DNA of 64,000 nucleotides from Bartonella vinsonii subsp. vinsonii (GCF_902825235.1 NZ_CADEAJ010000008.1:40889-104888); one strand, 5' to 3'; positions 1-10,715 are shown, numbered from the stretch's first letter. Program-made: numbers and translations. Notes: generated by a model from the letters alone, not told the origin.

Positions 1-490
1 AGTTGAAAATTATGGTATTAAAATGCATTTTTACACTCAAAAGATTGTGAAATTTCACTTCTTTTGGCGGGCGTAATGATTAACTACCCTAACATGCTGT
101 TAATATTGATGATTTTGAAAAAAAATGGGGGTGAATAAAATTCCAAGGAGTGGTCTCTCTATTATTGAGCATGTTAATCCATGTGAACGAATTATCTATA
201 AATGCAATTCTCATTATTGGGGGCAGAATCTTCCCGTTAATAAAGGGTTAATTAATTTTGATACCACCAAAATCGAATATTTTCGTAATGATACAGCTAT
301 GCTTTGAATCTTTTAAAAGGAACTCCTTCTAATCTCTTAGGGTTTGTTTTTAATAACGAGACGGGCTATTTTAAAAGATGAAAGAGGAGGACAAGCTTTA
401 TTCGATTTTACCTTTTCATTTTGAAATAAGAATCGTTGATGATAGCCAATATACTCTATCACGTACTGAACAATGGATAGCACATTAGTC
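1..490 (+). pseudogene. Degraded peptide ABC transporter substrate-binding protein (YejA/SBP_bac_5 type), fragment
   Basis: Reading across frames gives pieces that match the C-terminal half of YejA-like oligopeptide-binding proteins. Around 125-307 the translation has EHVNPCERIIYK, HYWGQNLPVNKG and INFDTTKIEYFRNDTAM, the usual order in this family (SGxYRIexVxPGxxIxYxR, YWGkdLPVNrG, FDxIxxEYFRDxT). It then stops at 305-307. Around 365-480, in two different frames, ILKDERGGQALFDF and IRIVDDSQYTLSRTEQW correspond to a segment normally more than 100 residues further on. Several stops, at least two frameshifts and an internal deletion separate the pieces. The gene continues off or decays before the left edge. 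Family assignment is by remembered motif similarity. Such proteins bind peptides in the periplasm for import; this copy cannot be functional. Confidence 0.72.
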
Positions 491-565
491 ATATATTAGA
501 CATCCCACATATTATACACACCCTATAGGCATCGTCTTCCAACTTGGTGAGATGAATAAATGAGC

Positions 566-1447
566 TTACCTTTGGTGGAGCCACTCTTCAATATGAGAAC
601 CTATGCGGTTTATAATATTTTTTCTTCTATTGGGAAGCATTATATCATGTAGTTTTTTGACAGCTTTACACATTGAAGGAATCTTTTCCACATCTGAAGG
701 ATTACGTATTATCTCATCCCTCATACTATTCATTACGTCTTTTTCAAAATCAGAAAAATTTTCATGCTTAGAACCATCTAACACCATAACTTCTTTCATG
801 CCCTCGATAAACTCTTGATCTATGAATTTAATTGCATCGTTCACCCAGCTAAAATTTTCTTTTTTCCAACCAAAATCTTTACGTAACAAAGGACCTACGT
901 CCGTGTACAACATATTTTCATGAATTTTACACATAAAAATAAACTGTGGATAAATTTTTAATATCTCATTAATCTCTTCTTCCTCCAAATATCCCTCCTT
1001 ATCCAATCCGAGTGCATACAAACCTTGTGATCTCAGATGTTCCTGTGCTTTAACTAACTTCTTTTCATACTCCCCTGCTTCATAAGCTCTTGCCCTATGT
1101 GCTCTGGATATTAAATCCTTTTGTTCTTCAACTAAAGCACGTAATTTCGAATTAAGATTATCACTCTCGCTAATGAGATCTCTTTGTTCCTGTATAAGTT
1201 TATGATATTCTGTCTTAGGAACTCGAATTTGTGAAAGCGTCCAATCAGCAAATGTGTTTTTAATAAACTTTATTCTCTTCTTAACAACTTGCAATCTTTC
1301 TTTAATACGCTTGTACTTTTCATTAAAAGTTAAACCAGAAAGAGATAACTCTGTTAAACTAAACTCAGCATGTGCGTTTTTAAATCCACAGATTGAAATT
1401 AATAATAAAAAGGTTATAGTTAGAAATTTGTGTGATGAAAAAATCAT
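566..1447 (-). CDS. Hypothetical exported coiled-coil protein, 293 aa
   Basis: I do not recognise this protein. It begins with a typical Sec signal peptide (basic start, hydrophobic core at residues 8-22, cleavage likely after AHA around residue 27), so it should be periplasmic or outer-membrane associated. Residues about 40-140 are rich in K, E, Q and L with heptad-like spacing and look coiled-coil. The C-terminal half is mixed charged helical sequence with isolated Cys residues near 173 and 261. The ATG is preceded by a modest AGAG box. It stands alone between a decayed peptide-transporter gene and mfd, with 196 bp of A/T-rich DNA upstream of it. It resembles VirB5-type minor pilins only in having a signal peptide plus coiled coil, which is not enough to name it. 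Confidence 0.8.
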   Translation of the reverse strand: MIFSSHKFLTITFLLLISICGFKNAHAEFSLTELSLSGLTFNEKYKRIKERLQVVKKRIKFIKNTFADWTLSQIRVPKTEYHKLIQEQRDLISESDNLNSKLRALVEEQKDLISRAHRARAYEAGEYEKKLVKAQEHLRSQGLYALGLDKEGYLEEEEINEILKIYPQFIFMCKIHENMLYTDVGPLLRKDFGWKKENFSWVNDAIKFIDQEFIEGMKEVMVLDGSKHENFSDFEKDVMNSMRDEIIRNPSDVEKIPSMCKAVKKLHDIMLPNRRKNIINRIGSHIEEWLHQR

Positions 1448-1643
1448 ATTACTCTACTTTTTTCTCTTGTACTCTTGAGTAAGATTTATAAAAAGCCATT
1501 TCATTCTATATTGAAATCTCATCATTGATGACTGTGCTGTTTAATTTATTTCTTTAATTATATCAATATGTATTATATTATAAAGTTTAAAATGAATATG
1601 CTTTAATAAAGTGAGTAATCATTTTAAATTATAAAAAGAAACT

Positions 1644-4600
1644 CTAAACAGAATGTTTCTCTACCATTTCTACAAGTTGTGTCATAATAGTTGCTGCTCC
1701 AACAAGTCTCTCATCCACTGTAGCCCAATCACGAATCAGAACAATGCTCTGATCTGGTCGAATTTTTGCCATCGCGCCTTGTTTTCCAATCCACTGAACA
1801 AGAGCAACACTATTCGCAAAATAATTATTGCGAAATTGTATAACCATCCCTTTTGGTCCAGAATCTACTTTTTCTACATGAGCTTTTCGACACAATATTT
1901 TGATATAAAAGACTTTAAGAAGATGTTGAACTTCAAGGGGTAAAGGACCAAAACGATCAATTAACTCAGCTGCAAACTCATCAATTTTTTCTAAATTATC
2001 AAATTCTGTCAAACGACGATAAAGCCCCATACGCAGTGACAAATCTGGTACAAAATCTTCTGGTATCATAACAGTTGTACCAAGTGAAATTTGAGGAGAC
2101 CATTGTTTATCTTCACTTTGTTCTCCATCTTTTAACTCAGTAACAGCTTCTTCAAGCATTTTTTGATACAACTCAAATCCAACTTCTTTGATATGCCCCG
2201 ATTGCTCTTCTCCTAAAAAATTACCTGAACCGCGTATATCCATGTCATGACTTGCCAATTGAAAACCAGCCCCCAACGTATCAAGAGACTGTAAAACTTT
2301 AAAACGACGATCAGCCGCAGTAGTTAAAACTTTTCCAGAAGGAAATGTAAAAAGTGCATAAGCACGTTGTTTTGAACGCCCTACCCTCCCTCGTAATTGA
2401 TAGAGAGCAGCAAGACCAAACATCTCAGCGCGATGTACAATTAATGTATTGGCTGTTGGAATATCAAGACCTGATTCAATAATGGTTGTTGACAACAGGA
2501 CATCATATTGTCCATCATAAAATGCGTTCATAATATCATCAAGTTGGCCAGCAGGCATTTGCCCATGAGCAACCACGAATTTGAGTTCGGGAACGTGTGT
2601 TTTGAAATATTCTTCCACAAAGCTAAGATCAGAAATACGAGGACAAACATAAAAACTTTGTCCACCACGATAATATTCTCGAAGCAATGTTTCGCGTATA
2701 ACAAGTGAATCAAAGGGGGTAATAAAAGTACGTACCGCCATCCTATCAATGGGAGGTGTTGTTATCAATGAAAGTTCACGTACCCCTGATAGAGCTAACC
2801 CTAAAGTTCGTGGTATAGGAGTTGCTGAAAGTGTAAGGACATGAATATCACTTTTAAGCTCTTTTAAGCGCTCTTTGTGCTTTACGCCAAAATGTTGTTC
2901 CTCATCAATGATGAGAAGCCCTAGCCGTAAAAAATTAACTGCACCGCTTAATAAGGCGTGTGTTCCAATGACAATATCGATCGTACCATCTGAAATACCC
3001 TTTTTGACTTGTGCAAGTTCTTTAGCTTTTACCAGTCTTGAAGCATGACCAATTTTAATGGGTAAACCTTGAAAACGTGAAATAAAAGTTTTGTAATGCT
3101 GCCGTGAAAGCAGAGTTGTTGGTACAACAACAGCAACCTGATAACCATTTAAAGCTGCGACAAAAGCACTTCGAATAGCAACTTCTGTTTTTCCAAAACC
3201 AACGTCGCCACAGATCAAGCGATCCATTGGTTTTCCTGAAGCTAAATCGTCTAGAACGGCATCAATCGCATCCATCTGATCTTCTGTTTCTTCATAAGGA
3301 AAACATGCAACAAACTCATCAAATGGTCCAATTGGTGGAACCAAAGCAGGTGCCGAACGCATAGCGCGCTCTGCAGCTATACGAATTAACTGACCAGCCA
3401 TTTCCAATAAATGTTTTTTTAGCCGTGTTTTTCGTGCTTGCCAAGCAACTCCACCTAATTTGTCTAATGTGACATCTGTTCCCTCCGATCCATAACGTGA
3501 AAGAAGTTCGATATTTTCAACAGGTAAAAAGAGTCGATCACCGCCAGCATATTTAATTTCAAGACAGTCTCGTAAAATTCCAGTCGTTGTGATGGTTTTA
3601 AGACCTACAAATTGCCCAATACCATGATCAATATGCACAACCATATCACCAGAATTTAAAGTCGCAATTTCAGCAATAAAATTTGTATTGTGTTTACGCC
3701 GTTTTGGTGATCTTATTAATCGATCACCAAGAATATCTTGCTCTGTTATGATAGCCAAATCTTCGGTTTCAAAACCGTGTTCTATCATTATGACAGCTGC
3801 TAATATACGATCACGCGGTGTTGCTCTAACAGCTTGTAATGATTTTACAACATCTATTTTTTTCAATCCATGCTCTTCAAGAACTTGCACTAAACGATTG
3901 AGAGATCCCTCACTCCAGCAAGCTAAAAGCACCTTCTTGCCAGCAGTGCGCAATGAAGCAATATGATGAACAACACTTGAAAAAACATTTTTCTCTTGCG
4001 CATTACGTTCCTTTACAAAATCATACCCCAGTTTAACATTTGCATGAATAACAGTTTGTCCAAAAGTTTGTGGAATATTAAAAGGCGTAAAATCAACACG
4101 CTGGCCAGATTGTTGTGCACGTTCTAAAACACGCTCTGGTGTTAAATAGAGAAGATGAGGCTCTATCGGATGATAAGAAGTAGAAGTTTCTTTATCATTT
4201 TCACGTTCTTTGCGCGCATTATAATAATCTTCAATAAGACGATAACGCTCAGTGAGCACTTCTTCTATGAGATGTTCAAAAACAATAGGTAAATCACCAC
4301 AATGGTCAAAAAAGGTGTCAAGATTTTCATAAAAAAATGGTAACCAATGTTCCATACCAGCAAAGCGCCGCCCTTGAGAAAGAGCTTCATAAAGCATGTT
4401 GTTTTTTTGTGAGACACCAAATGTACGGACATAATTGCTTTTAAAGCGGTTTATGCACTCAGGGGTCAGAACAACTTCACTCATCGGGTGTAGCAAAAAT
4501 TCAGTTTTTTTATTTGTTGTTCTTTGTGTTTCTGAATCAAATACACGTATGGTTTCTAGGGTATCGCCAAAAAAATCAAGCCGCAAAGGCTCAACATTAA

Positions 4601-5144
4601 CGGGAGAAAAAATATCAAGTATTCCTCCTCTTACAGCAAATTCACCAACATCTCGAATAACTGTAACACGCTCAAAACCATTGCATTCGAGAGATTGAAT
4701 TAAATGCCCCATATTCATAGATTGTCCAACACATGCGTGAATTATCTGATTCTCAATCATTTCACGTGGAGGTAATTTTTGCATAATTGCATTTGCTGTT
4801 GTTAGTATAATTGCAGGACGTGGATTCTGACGCAAATTCGCTATATGTGTTAATGTTGATAGTCGATGTGCTGTGATAGAAATTCTAGGAGATACACGAT
4901 CATAGGGTAAACAATCCCATGCAGGAAATTGAAGTACAGAAAGATTTGGTTCAATAAAATTTAAAACTTGCTGTAAATGAGCAATTCTTGTTCCATCACG
5001 GACAACATAGATAAGTGGTTTATTTTGTGCAATTTCTGAACGCAATTTAACAAGCGCAAAAGCTTCAAATCCATCAGTAATTCCATCAAAAATCATGGGA
5101 GTGGAAATATGTTGGGGAATAACAATTTTTTTAAATACTGGCAT
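1644..5144 (-). CDS. mfd: Transcription-repair coupling factor Mfd
   Basis: Mfd releases RNA polymerase stalled at DNA lesions and recruits UvrA, coupling nucleotide excision repair to transcription. The 1166-residue length is normal. In order: UvrB-homology region (to about residue 330), a CarD-like RNA polymerase interaction module containing MVVHIDHGIGQFVGL (about 500-570), then a RecG-like SF2 translocase with Walker A GDVGFGKTEVA near residue 645, DEEQ box near 745, LSATPIPRTL, and the helicase C-terminal half with QLRGRVGRS. A C-terminal TRCF domain follows. The longest frame begins with TTG at 5153; the ATG at 5144 is preferred and lies 5 nt past the sdhE stop, so the two genes are probably co-transcribed. 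Confidence 0.97.
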   Translation of the reverse strand: MPVFKKIVIPQHISTPMIFDGITDGFEAFALVKLRSEIAQNKPLIYVVRDGTRIAHLQQVLNFIEPNLSVLQFPAWDCLPYDRVSPRISITAHRLSTLTHIANLRQNPRPAIILTTANAIMQKLPPREMIENQIIHACVGQSMNMGHLIQSLECNGFERVTVIRDVGEFAVRGGILDIFSPVNVEPLRLDFFGDTLETIRVFDSETQRTTNKKTEFLLHPMSEVVLTPECINRFKSNYVRTFGVSQKNNMLYEALSQGRRFAGMEHWLPFFYENLDTFFDHCGDLPIVFEHLIEEVLTERYRLIEDYYNARKERENDKETSTSYHPIEPHLLYLTPERVLERAQQSGQRVDFTPFNIPQTFGQTVIHANVKLGYDFVKERNAQEKNVFSSVVHHIASLRTAGKKVLLACWSEGSLNRLVQVLEEHGLKKIDVVKSLQAVRATPRDRILAAVIMIEHGFETEDLAIITEQDILGDRLIRSPKRRKHNTNFIAEIATLNSGDMVVHIDHGIGQFVGLKTITTTGILRDCLEIKYAGGDRLFLPVENIELLSRYGSEGTDVTLDKLGGVAWQARKTRLKKHLLEMAGQLIRIAAERAMRSAPALVPPIGPFDEFVACFPYEETEDQMDAIDAVLDDLASGKPMDRLICGDVGFGKTEVAIRSAFVAALNGYQVAVVVPTTLLSRQHYKTFISRFQGLPIKIGHASRLVKAKELAQVKKGISDGTIDIVIGTHALLSGAVNFLRLGLLIIDEEQHFGVKHKERLKELKSDIHVLTLSATPIPRTLGLALSGVRELSLITTPPIDRMAVRTFITPFDSLVIRETLLREYYRGGQSFYVCPRISDLSFVEEYFKTHVPELKFVVAHGQMPAGQLDDIMNAFYDGQYDVLLSTTIIESGLDIPTANTLIVHRAEMFGLAALYQLRGRVGRSKQRAYALFTFPSGKVLTTAADRRFKVLQSLDTLGAGFQLASHDMDIRGSGNFLGEEQSGHIKEVGFELYQKMLEEAVTELKDGEQSEDKQWSPQISLGTTVMIPEDFVPDLSLRMGLYRRLTEFDNLEKIDEFAAELIDRFGPLPLEVQHLLKVFYIKILCRKAHVEKVDSGPKGMVIQFRNNYFANSVALVQWIGKQGAMAKIRPDQSIVLIRDWATVDERLVGAATIMTQLVEMVEKHSV

Positions 5145-5149
5145 TTGGA

Positions 5150-5440
5150 TCAATTTAATTTTATGTAAAGATGATAATTTACAATGTCACGAAAAAGCGG
5201 ACTATCTACTTCAGAGGGAGGTAAAATCTCTCCCGTAATCCATGTCAATAAATCGCGATCATCAAAAGACATAATATACTCAAGTTCAGAAACCATTTTA
5301 TCAGTCATCTCAGCAATATGGGCATCCACATAATGTCCCAAAATGAGATCCATTTCACGAATACCACGGTGCCATGCACGAAAAACCAACCGGCGACGAC
5401 GTACATCCAGTTGATTTTTGTCAACGACAAAAACTGTCAT
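5150..5440 (-). CDS. sdhE: FAD assembly factor SdhE (DUF339)
   Basis: A 96-aa protein of the SdhE/YgfY/Sdh5 family, which promotes covalent attachment of FAD to the flavoprotein subunit of succinate dehydrogenase. The family signature is clear near the N-terminus: RRRRLVFRAWHRGIREMDLILGHY matches the RxxL-xxRxxHRGxxEMDLxLG pattern, including the Arg-Gly stretch needed for flavinylation. The remainder is helical with LLTWITG near the end, as usual. An AGGAG box sits 7 nt before the ATG. It lies directly upstream of mfd, an arrangement common in alphaproteobacteria; recG, often on the other side, is not here. Confidence 0.92.
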   Translation of the reverse strand: MTVFVVDKNQLDVRRRRLVFRAWHRGIREMDLILGHYVDAHIAEMTDKMVSELEYIMSFDDRDLLTWITGEILPPSEVDSPLFRDIVNYHLYIKLN

Positions 5441-5515
5441 AAAAGTCTCCTTGAATTAAGTAAACAGTGATATAGATGAAGTTTTCAATTTGTAGAATAA
5501 ATTTTGTACCTTAAC

Positions 5516-6196
5516 TTAAGGAAGTTCAATAATCTTTTTGTCTTTAAGCGTAATTCGGCGATGCATTTGTTTCGCCAAAGCGTAATTATGTGTTGCAATA
5601 AGAGCAGAAAGACCAGATTGTCGAACAAGCACTGATAAAGCTTGAAAGACATAAGCTGAAGTTACAGGATCAAGATTTCCTGTAGGCTCATCTGCCAAAA
5701 GAACCGAAGGACCATTTGCAACTGCCCGTGCAATAGCAACACGTTGTTGTTCCCCACCGGAGAGTTCCGATGGGCGATGGTTTGCACGATGAGAAATACG
5801 CAGATATGTTAACAATTTAAGAGCACGATCTTCTGCTACAGATTTTTTAAATCCTGCTATCATTTGCGGTATCATAACATTTTCTAAAGCCGTAAATTCT
5901 GGAAGCAAATGATGAAATTGATAGACAAAACCGATATCATGTCGCCTTATAGCTGTTCGCTCACTATCAGAACGCTTTGCACAAGAAACTCCTCGTAATC
6001 TCACATCACCAGCCGTTGGTTTTTCCAATAATCCAGCAATATGAAGAAGTGTTGATTTTCCAGCACCAGATGGTGCAACAAGAGCTACAAGTTCTCCACG
6101 GTTAAGAATAAAATTTGCTTTATCTAAAATAATAAGCGGTTTATGACTCTCAAAAAAATGTTGCTCAATTTCTACAAGCTCTAAAATAGCTGTCAT
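5516..6196 (-). CDS. lolD: Lipoprotein-releasing ABC transporter ATP-binding protein LolD
   Basis: This is the cytoplasmic ATPase of the Lol complex, which extracts lipoproteins from the inner membrane and hands them to LolA. At 226 aa it has the normal size. Walker A ([10 protein letters not shown], about residue 42), Q-loop [21 protein letters not shown] signature LSGGEQQR (about 146) and Walker [12 protein letters not shown] (about 166) are intact, and the H-loop is ATHNYALA. The Q-loop region FHHLLPEF is typical of LolD rather than MacB or FtsE. Its ATG overlaps the lolE stop by one nucleotide (TAATG), so the two subunits are translationally coupled. Confidence 0.95.
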   Translation of the reverse strand: MTAILELVEIEQHFFESHKPLIILDKANFILNRGELVALVAPSGAGKSTLLHIAGLLEKPTAGDVRLRGVSCAKRSDSERTAIRRHDIGFVYQFHHLLPEFTALENVMIPQMIAGFKKSVAEDRALKLLTYLRISHRANHRPSELSGGEQQRVAIARAVANGPSVLLADEPTGNLDPVTSAYVFQALSVLVRQSGLSALIATHNYALAKQMHRRITLKDKKIIELP

Positions 6197-7464
6197 TATT
6201 CATACCTTAAAGCTTCTACAGGATCTAGCTTAGCAGCGCGCCATGCTGGAATGAGTGCAGCGAGAAATGACAAAAATAAAGCCATAACAGCAACTAAGAC
6301 TGTCTGACTCCAATCAATTTGTGCAGGCAATTTTGTTAAAAAGTAAAGCTGAGGATTAAAAACATCAACATTAAATAACCAAGAGACAAAATCTTGAATA
6401 TGATTGATATTCGCACTGGCTATGACACCAAAAATTAAGCCCAACATTGTTCCAATAAACCCAATCATCATACCAGTGACAATAAAGATACGCATAACCG
6501 CACTTTTTTGTGCACCCATCGTGCGTAAAATTGCAATATCATGGCTTTTATCTTTTACAAGCATAATCAATCCTGAAATAATATTTAAAGCAGCAACGAG
6601 AACAATAAGAGAAAGAATAAAAAACATAACATTCCGTTCAATCTGCAAGGCTGAAAAAAAAGCCTGATTGCGCTCGCGCCAATCAATTAAATAGATCTGT
6701 TGATCAACCGCTTTCTTTACAATTGGTTTTATCTGATCAACAGCATCAGGATTATTGAGAAACAATTCTAAAGACTGAACCTTATCTCCTAAATTAAAAA
6801 ACATTTGTGCTTCATGAAGAGGCATAAACACAAATATTGAATCATATTCAGACATACCAACTTCAAAAATAGCGCTTACTTTATAGGCCTTAACACGTGG
6901 TGTAACCCCAAAAGGAGTCGCATCACCATCTGGAGTAATAACACGAAGATAACGCCCAACGGTAAGCCCCAGTTTTGTTGCCAAACCACTTCCAATTGCA
7001 ACACCTTCTTCTTTATCAAATTGAGCAAGCGAACCTAACTTAATATTTTGAGATACTGTTTTAAGCTTTTCTAAATCTTGTTTACGCATCCCGCGAACTA
7101 ACGCACCAGATCCTCCTTCAAGTTCACCTTGAACAAGCGCTTGCCCCTCAACAACAGGCAAAGAAAACTTCACACCATTCACAGATTCTAGAGAAGAAAT
7201 AAGAGTCTTATAATCAGAAAAACCAGAATGAGCTGCCTGAACTATAAGGTGCCCATTCATACCAAGAATACGATTGAGAAGCTCTGTTCGGAAACCATTC
7301 ATTACTGCCATAACGACAACGAGAGCAAAGACCCCTAACATAATTCCAATGAGAGAAATGATCGAAATAACAGAGGCAACGACGTGTTTTTTATTGGGAA
7401 TCATATAACGAAAAGCAATCATCCACTCATAAGACGAAAACCATTTGCTGCTCAACCTCTTCAT
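6196..7464 (-). CDS. lolE: Lipoprotein-releasing ABC transporter permease LolC/LolE
   Basis: Membrane subunit of the Lol complex, 422 aa. It shows the LolC/E plan: a first TM helix around residues 27-52, a large periplasmic domain (about 55-275) and three C-terminal TM helices (about 278-300, 325-350, 385-405). The end reads [17 protein letters not shown], the classic FtsX/LolE C-terminus. As in most alphaproteobacteria, only one permease gene is present, so it probably forms a homodimer; the symbol lolC or lolE is therefore arbitrary. It follows proS by 8 nt and overlaps lolD by 1 nt. Confidence 0.94.
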   Translation of the reverse strand: MKRLSSKWFSSYEWMIAFRYMIPNKKHVVASVISIISLIGIMLGVFALVVVMAVMNGFRTELLNRILGMNGHLIVQAAHSGFSDYKTLISSLESVNGVKFSLPVVEGQALVQGELEGGSGALVRGMRKQDLEKLKTVSQNIKLGSLAQFDKEEGVAIGSGLATKLGLTVGRYLRVITPDGDATPFGVTPRVKAYKVSAIFEVGMSEYDSIFVFMPLHEAQMFFNLGDKVQSLELFLNNPDAVDQIKPIVKKAVDQQIYLIDWRERNQAFFSALQIERNVMFFILSLIVLVAALNIISGLIMLVKDKSHDIAILRTMGAQKSAVMRIFIVTGMMIGFIGTMLGLIFGVIASANINHIQDFVSWLFNVDVFNPQLYFLTKLPAQIDWSQTVLVAVMALFLSFLAALIPAWRAAKLDPVEALRYE

Positions 7465-7472
7465 AACATTGC

Positions 7473-8801
7473 CTATAAACTGACAGAAAATTGTTTGAGT
7501 ATATTTTCAACCGTTAGAGATTTTTTAACACCTGTTTTTCGATCTTTAATTTCAACTTCATTTTGTGCGATGCTTTTAGGTCCAACAATGATTTGTGTTG
7601 GCAAACCAATTAAATCCATTGTTGCAAATTTTGATCCAGGACGTTCATTTCTGTCATCTAATAATGGATCAAAACCAGCACATGTTAATCCCTGATAGAG
7701 AGTCTCACATGCATGCGTACATTTTTCATCATCTGGTTTCATGTTGATAATGCCAAAATCGAATGGTGCCATAGACTTTGGCCAAATAATACCATTTTCA
7801 TCATGAGAAGCTTCAATAGCAGCTGCAACAAGACGCGAAGGCCCAATGCCATAAGATCCCATAGAGACAACATGCTCTTTTCCATCTTGTCCCATAACTT
7901 TTGCTCCCATTGGAGCAGAATATTTAGTGCCAAAGTGGAAAATATGCCCTACTTCAATACCACGTGCTGAAAGACGATTCTGTTCAGGAATTTTAGCCCA
8001 CTCCTCTTCATTATGCATTTCCTCTGTCGCTGCATAAAAAGATGTCCACTGTTTAACAATATCAGTTAAAACAGCTTTATCATTAAAATCGATTGAACTG
8101 TGTGGAACTGAAAGTTCAAGAAATTGTTTATCACAGAATATAGCACTCTCCCCTGTTTCCGCCAAAATAATAAATTCATGACTGAGTTCACCACCAATCG
8201 GGCCTGTATCTGCACGCATGGGAATTGCTCTTAAGCCAAGACGAGAAAAAGTACGTAAATAAGCAATAAACATACGATTATAAGATGTTTGAGAACCTTC
8301 ATAATCAAGATCAAAAGAATAAGCATCTTTCATTAAAAACTCTCGCGAACGCATCACCCCAAAACGAGGACGGATTTCATCACGAAATTTCCATTGAATA
8401 TGGTATAAGTTGAGCGGAAGATCTTTGTAAGAACGAATATAGGAACGAAAAATATCTGTTACCATCTCTTCATTTGTCGGACCATAAAGTAAATCACGCT
8501 TTTGACGATCTTTAATACGGAGCATTTCCAAACCATAATCATCATAACGACCACTCTCACGCCAAAGATCTGCAGATTGAATTGTAGGCATTAATATTTC
8601 TACAGCACCAGCACGTTCTTGCTCTTCTCGAATAATTTTACAAACTTTATCAAGTACTTTTTTACCTAAAGGCAGCCAAGAATAAATTCCTGATGTTTGT
8701 TGACGAATCATACCTGCACGCAACATAAATCGATGAGAAACAATCTCTGCTTCCTTAGGATTCTCTTTTAAAAGTGGAAGAAAATATTGAGAAAGACGCA
8801 T
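7473..8801 (-). CDS. proS: Prolyl-tRNA synthetase (short alphaproteobacterial form)
   Basis: Charges tRNA-Pro with proline. The 442-aa protein is a class II synthetase with motif 1 around [20 protein letters not shown], motif 2 [25 protein letters not shown] and motif 3 [11 protein letters not shown], followed by an anticodon-binding domain (about 345-440). It lacks the roughly 180-residue editing insertion found between motifs 2 and 3 of the E. coli enzyme, as expected for alphaproteobacteria, so mischarged Ala-tRNA-Pro would need a separate deacylase. It sits directly upstream of lolE. A 226-bp gap separates it from rnj. Confidence 0.97.
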   Translation of the reverse strand: MRLSQYFLPLLKENPKEAEIVSHRFMLRAGMIRQQTSGIYSWLPLGKKVLDKVCKIIREEQERAGAVEILMPTIQSADLWRESGRYDDYGLEMLRIKDRQKRDLLYGPTNEEMVTDIFRSYIRSYKDLPLNLYHIQWKFRDEIRPRFGVMRSREFLMKDAYSFDLDYEGSQTSYNRMFIAYLRTFSRLGLRAIPMRADTGPIGGELSHEFIILAETGESAIFCDKQFLELSVPHSSIDFNDKAVLTDIVKQWTSFYAATEEMHNEEEWAKIPEQNRLSARGIEVGHIFHFGTKYSAPMGAKVMGQDGKEHVVSMGSYGIGPSRLVAAAIEASHDENGIIWPKSMAPFDFGIINMKPDDEKCTHACETLYQGLTCAGFDPLLDDRNERPGSKFATMDLIGLPTQIIVGPKSIAQNEVEIKDRKTGVKKSLTVENILKQFSVSL

Positions 8802-9027
8802 TGAAACAATTAACTCCTAACCAGACCCATCATATTAAAAAAATTTAAATAGTGTATATGCTCATCTATAGCTCTATTCCGAATGCTTGCAATCATAACA
8901 ATCATATTGTTGAAAAATTTATATATTCTATTCCTTATTGGGCTTATTTTTTTACAATAAAATAATTGTATAATTCTTTTCTCTCTTTCTTTCATTAAAA
9001 ATGAAAATAACGTGACACTAAAATGCT

Positions 9028-10704
9028 TTATTTTGACCGATGTAAAAAAACTGTACAGACAGGCTTTTTTTGCCAAACCTCATTAACAGCCGCTCTAACT
9101 GCACGCCGCGTTGCTTCCCGAATAAGTTCATTATTTTTTCGTTTAATACGTGGAATACTATAAATCGTATTTTCCACAACATCTAAAAGCATATTTTTAA
9201 AACTTTCCCCTTTTCCATTACTTTCAGGGAGCCCAAGTGTGCTTAAACCTATATCATCAAGCAATTCATGTTTGCTATTCATATGAAGAGAAACAGCAAC
9301 ATAACCAGCATAACTTAATTTGCGACGTTCACGAATCCCTAATTCGTCCTCATCCCCAATAAGACAACCATCTTTATAGATGCGACCAACAGGGGCTTGA
9401 TCAATGATTTCTACTGGCTCTGGTGCAAGACGTAACACATTACCATTTCTAATCTCAGCAACAATTTTAATACCTGCTTGACGCGCTAAAGTCGCCTGAG
9501 CGGTAAGATGGATTGCCTCTCCATGTACAGGAACAAGTATCTGTGGCTTTAACCAATCATACATCTGTAAAAGTTCTGAACGACGGGGATGACCTGAAAC
9601 ATGAACAAGAGCATGCTCATTCGTAATAACTTTAATTCCCATATCGATAAAACGATTTTGTATCTCAATAATAGCTTTCTCATTTCCTAGTATACTACGA
9701 GACGAATATACAACAGTATCACCAGCAGAAAGTGCCATATTCCTCATTTCATTGCGTGATAATTTTGCTAAGGCAGCACATGGTTCTCCTTGGCTACCTG
9801 TCACAATTAAAACAATATCTTTTCGTGAAATATATCCATAATCATCTTCTGTAACAAAAGGGGCTAAACCATTCATATAACCAAGCTCTTGCGCAACCAG
9901 AATACTCCGCTTAAGAGAACGCCCAACGATAAGAACTTTGCGCCCAACAGATTCGGCAGCAAGAGCGATTGAACGTATCCGACCAACATTAGAAGAAAAG
10001 GTCACTATCGCAACCCGCCCCTCTGCTTTCGAAAAAATTTCAGAAAGAGTTGTCTGAACTTGCTGTTCCGATGGTGTTATACCTTCCCGACATGCATTCG
10101 TGGAATCACAAAGCAATGCTAATACGCCTTTATTGCCTAAAGTGCGAAACCGTTTTTCATCCGTTATAGCTCCAAGCGAAGGCGTATGATCAATTTTCCA
10201 ATCACCAGTATGGATTATAGTGCCTAAAGACGTTGTAATTGCCAAAGATACAGATTCTGGAATTGAATGGTTAACAGCAACAGCTTCGATAGCAAAAGCT
10301 CCCACCTGAAAACAATCACCAGATTGAAAAATATTGAGTGGTATTTTATAAGATTCAAAATCTGACTGCTTTTTGCTTTCCAATAGGCCTGCCGTAAAAG
10401 GAGTGCAGTAAAGTGGAACTTTAAGCTTTGGCCATAAATCAAGAACAGCGCCATAATGATCTTCGTGAGCATGTGTCAAAATAAGACCACGCACATTATG
10501 TTTTTCACTTTCCAAAAAACGAATATCCGGTAAGACAAGATCTGCCCCCGGTAATTCAGGACCTGCAAAACTCACTCCCATATCAACAATGAGCCATTCA
10601 CGAGAATTCTGCGGTCCAAATCCATAAGCAGCCAGATTCATCCCTATCTCACCTACCCCTCCCAAAGGTAAAAAAACCAACTCATTCTCATTGGCCGCAA
10701 CCAT
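9028..10704 (-). CDS. rnj: Ribonuclease J
   Basis: Metallo-beta-lactamase/beta-CASP ribonuclease with 5'-3' exonuclease and endonuclease activity, involved in rRNA and mRNA maturation. The zinc-binding motif THAHEDH lies near residue 80, with further ligands in AVNHSIPES and HTGDWKIDH. The beta-CASP motifs include VHVSGHPRRSEL and LVPVHGEAIHL, and the C-terminal domain is present; 558 aa is standard. The upstream ATG at 10710 abuts the AGGAG box, whereas the ATG at 10704 lies 6 nt beyond it, so I place the start at 10704 (MVAANEN). Located between birA and proS, the usual Hyphomicrobiales order. Confidence 0.95.
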   Translation of the reverse strand: MVAANENELVFLPLGGVGEIGMNLAAYGFGPQNSREWLIVDMGVSFAGPELPGADLVLPDIRFLESEKHNVRGLILTHAHEDHYGAVLDLWPKLKVPLYCTPFTAGLLESKKQSDFESYKIPLNIFQSGDCFQVGAFAIEAVAVNHSIPESVSLAITTSLGTIIHTGDWKIDHTPSLGAITDEKRFRTLGNKGVLALLCDSTNACREGITPSEQQVQTTLSEIFSKAEGRVAIVTFSSNVGRIRSIALAAESVGRKVLIVGRSLKRSILVAQELGYMNGLAPFVTEDDYGYISRKDIVLIVTGSQGEPCAALAKLSRNEMRNMALSAGDTVVYSSRSILGNEKAIIEIQNRFIDMGIKVITNEHALVHVSGHPRRSELLQMYDWLKPQILVPVHGEAIHLTAQATLARQAGIKIVAEIRNGNVLRLAPEPVEIIDQAPVGRIYKDGCLIGDEDELGIRERRKLSYAGYVAVSLHMNSKHELLDDIGLSTLGLPESNGKGESFKNMLLDVVENTIYSIPRIKRKNNELIREATRRAVRAAVNEVWQKKPVCTVFLHRSK

Positions 10705-10710
10705 AAACAT

Positions 10711-10715
10711 CTCCT
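10711..10715 (-). promoter_or_regulatory. Ribosome binding site of rnj
   Basis: AGGAG on the minus strand. It touches the ATG at 10710 but has ideal 6-nt spacing to the ATG at 10704, which decides the start of RNase J. Confidence 0.7.

Noticed and set aside
125..307. A stand-alone 60-aa gene
   Set aside because: Its content is an internal segment of a peptide-binding protein, so it is part of a pseudogene and not a small gene.
566..1447. VirB5/TrwJ-type pilus protein
   Set aside because: Only a signal peptide and coiled coil are shared; no family motif and no other secretion gene is nearby.
8810..9076. Minus-strand frame of 88 codons between rnj and proS
   Set aside because: It overlaps the end of rnj in another frame, has no ribosome site and its composition looks like translated A/T-rich spacer. 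A DUF1467 gene is often found at this place in relatives, but no such motif is visible.
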